A DNA stretch of 6,553 nucleotides from Myxococcales bacterium. GTDB lineage: Bacteria > Myxococcota > Polyangia > Fen-1088. A model generated the notes under the pieces. It saw only the letters and a list, made by a program, of their open reading frames with translations. It was not told the DNA's origin and made no database searches. Below, in pieces: positions 5,345 through 6,553 of the stretch. Position numbers and translations under genes: made by a program. How positions within the stretch are numbered: the first letter of the stretch is position 1; every line of letters begins with the position of its first letter. The stretch lies in contig PMLH01000557.1 of assembly GCA_003159055.1 (NCBI GenBank), forward strand, positions 268 through 6,820, written 5' to 3'.

Positions 5345-6553
5345 GGGCGCTCCTTCGCTTGCGGGCCTGGCCGACCTCGGTGCTTCGACGCACGACCAGC
5401 TCGTAGACGAGCGCGCGCTTGCCCGGTCGCGGGCGCAACACGCGGCCCACCCGCTGGACGTGCTCACGTTCGCCACGGCTGCCGGCCACGATGATGCCGA
5501 CCTCCGCATCGGGAACGTCGAGGCCTTCGTTCAAAACCTGCGCGGACGCCAGCGCGGTCAGCTTGCCTTCCCTGAACAGCGAAAGCACACGCTCGCGCTC
5601 CTTGCGCTTGATGTCGCAGGTGAGCGGCATGATCAGGTGAGCCCTGCTAATAGCGTAGGCGGTCGGATTGTCGGCCGTGAACACGATGGTGCGCGAGGTT
5701 CGATGCCGATCGAGCAAGGTTCCCACCATCGCGCGTTTCGCGGTTGGAAATGCGGTGATCCTGCGTGCGCGGTGCCAGGCCGCAATCGCGCGCCGGCCTT
5801 CATCCGAGCGCGCTGCCGCCTTGGCGAATTCGTCCCACGTGGCGTTTGGCGCGAATCGCTTGAACCTGCGCATGGCATCGCCAAATGTGGCCATGAGCGA
5901 TTCGTATTCGCTGCGCTCGCTTTCGGTCAGATCCAGGTGCAGAACCACGGTCTCGAAGGGCGCCAGGAATTCCCCGGTCAGCTCGTCGATGCGCAGCTCG
6001 TACACGACCCTTCCGACAAGCTCGTCCAGGCGCGCGGCCGACCGCCCTGTTGGTTTGGTCGCCGTAAGCCCAAGGCGCCAGGGCGCCGTACACATGTCGA
6101 GCGCCTCGTCGCGCAGGCCGGTTCCGAAGTGGTGGGCCTCGTCGACGACGAGCAGGTCGAAGCGGTTCCCCAGCTCGTCGGCGTGGCGCAAGGCGCTGGC
6201 GTAGGTCGCCACCGTGACCGGAGCGAGGCGGCGGTCGCCGTCGCCGAAGCGGCCCACGACGGAGAGGCCGGCGGCGTTCAGGGCGCTCACCCACTGCTCG
6301 AGGAGCACGCGCGTGGGGACGAGGCACAGCGAGCAGGCGCGGGTCCTCGCGATCGCCGCGATGGCGGTCCGCGTCTTCCCGGCGCCCGTCGGGAGCGCGA
6401 TGATGCCGCGCCGGCCGGCGATCTCCCACGCGGCGAGCGCCGCCTCCTGGTAGGGGCGAAGCTCGGGCGTGGCGAGGGGAGGCAGGTGCCCCACGGGTGC
6501 TCGCGCCCGGTCCACCACGGGAGTGCCGGCCGCGAGGAGGTCGGCGTGGACGT
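5334..6553 (-). CDS. XPB/Rad25-like superfamily 2 DNA helicase, 5' end beyond window
   Basis: This is an ATP-driven SF2 helicase of the XPB type, expected to open DNA for its nuclease partner. With residue 1 at GTG 6518: RPYQ at 21-24, Walker A PTGAGKT (43-49), motif Ia LVPTRVL (66-72), DEAH (126-129), motif III TAT (152-154), motif IV area RTIVFTADN (276-284), motif V QVLNEGLDVP (327-336) and motif VI QRVGRVLRP (355-363). Residues 203-250 look like the XPB thumb insertion, and the tail VYELVVRRSTEVGQARKRR closely resembles archaeal XPB as I remember it. The RED motif expected after TAT is missing (KPTGRS instead). The frame stays open for 11 more codons to the window edge, and archaeal homologues have about 90 residues before RPYQ, so the start and the N-terminal damage-recognition domain probably lie outside; GTG 6518 is only a fallback start. 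Alternative: a generic DEAH helicase of a restriction or phage type, less likely given the adjacent DUF790 gene. Confidence 0.88.
   Translation of the reverse strand, partial: VHADLLAAGTPVVDRARAPVGHLPPLATPELRPYQEAALAAWEIAGRRGIIALPTGAGKTRTAIAAIARTRACSLCLVPTRVLLEQWVSALNAAGLSVVGRFGDGDRRLAPVTVATYASALRHADELGNRFDLLVVDEAHHFGTGLRDEALDMCTAPWRLGLTATKPTGRSAARLDELVGRVVYELRIDELTGEFLAPFETVVLHLDLTESERSEYESLMATFGDAMRRFKRFAPNATWDEFAKAAARSDEGRRAIAAWHRARRITAFPTAKRAMVGTLLDRHRTSRTIVFTADNPTAYAISRAHLIMPLTCDIKRKERERVLSLFREGKLTALASAQVLNEGLDVPDAEVGIIVAGSRGEREHVQRVGRVLRPRPGKRALVYELVVRRSTEVGQARKRRSALAA
5350..5355 (-). promoter_or_regulatory. Ribosome binding site of the Bax1-like nuclease, inside the helicase gene
   Basis: On the minus strand AAGGAG is followed by 5 bases and then TTG (5344-5342). 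This is a near-perfect Shine-Dalgarno match at good spacing, and it fixes the start of the nuclease. The site lies within the last codons of the helicase, and the helicase TGA (5336-5334) falls just after the TTG, the layout expected for termination-reinitiation. Confidence 0.75.

Noticed and set aside
4640..5494. A 284-residue plus-strand open frame opposite the nuclease and helicase ends
   Set aside because: It is antisense to two genes with recognisable motifs, and its translation has no coherent features.
5345..5509. Upstream extension of the nuclease to the ATG at 5509
   Set aside because: It would overlap the helicase by 176 bases, adds low-complexity residues that do not fit the DUF790 N-terminus, and ignores the excellent ribosome binding site in front of the TTG at 5344.

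Overview
The window looks like a contig fragment from a high-GC bacterium. It holds two sets of genes that face each other. The organism cannot be named from this sequence alone. The complex I genes and the presence of an XPB-type helicase would fit a Myxococcota or other deltaproteobacterial-type lineage, but this is a guess from gene content and not a measured affinity.

Left part, plus strand (1-2310): the 3' half of nuoM and a complete nuoN, separated by 30 bases. They encode the last two proton-pumping membrane subunits of NADH:quinone oxidoreductase (complex I) and look like the normal end of a nuo operon. The key membrane lysines and glutamates that fall inside the window are intact.

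Middle part, minus strand (2318-4082): a small SAM-dependent methyltransferase followed by a family 2 glycosyltransferase of the rhamnosyltransferase-like type. This stretch is visibly less GC-rich (about 52-58% in the 60-base lines I counted) than its flanks (68% in a nuoN line, 75% in a helicase line). It looks like a surface-glycan cassette that arrived separately. The glycosyltransferase ends only 7 bases from the end of nuoN, in convergent orientation.

Right part, minus strand (4184-6553): an XPB-like superfamily 2 helicase whose 5' end runs off the window, and immediately after it a DUF790/Bax1-like nuclease. The nuclease has a very good ribosome binding site inside the helicase gene and most likely starts at a TTG that overlaps the helicase stop by 11 bases. 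In archaea XPB and Bax1 form a helicase-nuclease complex linked to nucleotide excision repair, so this pair is probably a bacterial version of that DNA-processing machine. It is the most interesting item here, mainly because the XPB-specific RED motif after motif III is absent.

No RNA genes, insertion sequences, CRISPR arrays or convincing terminators were seen. The gaps between genes are all about 100 bases or less.
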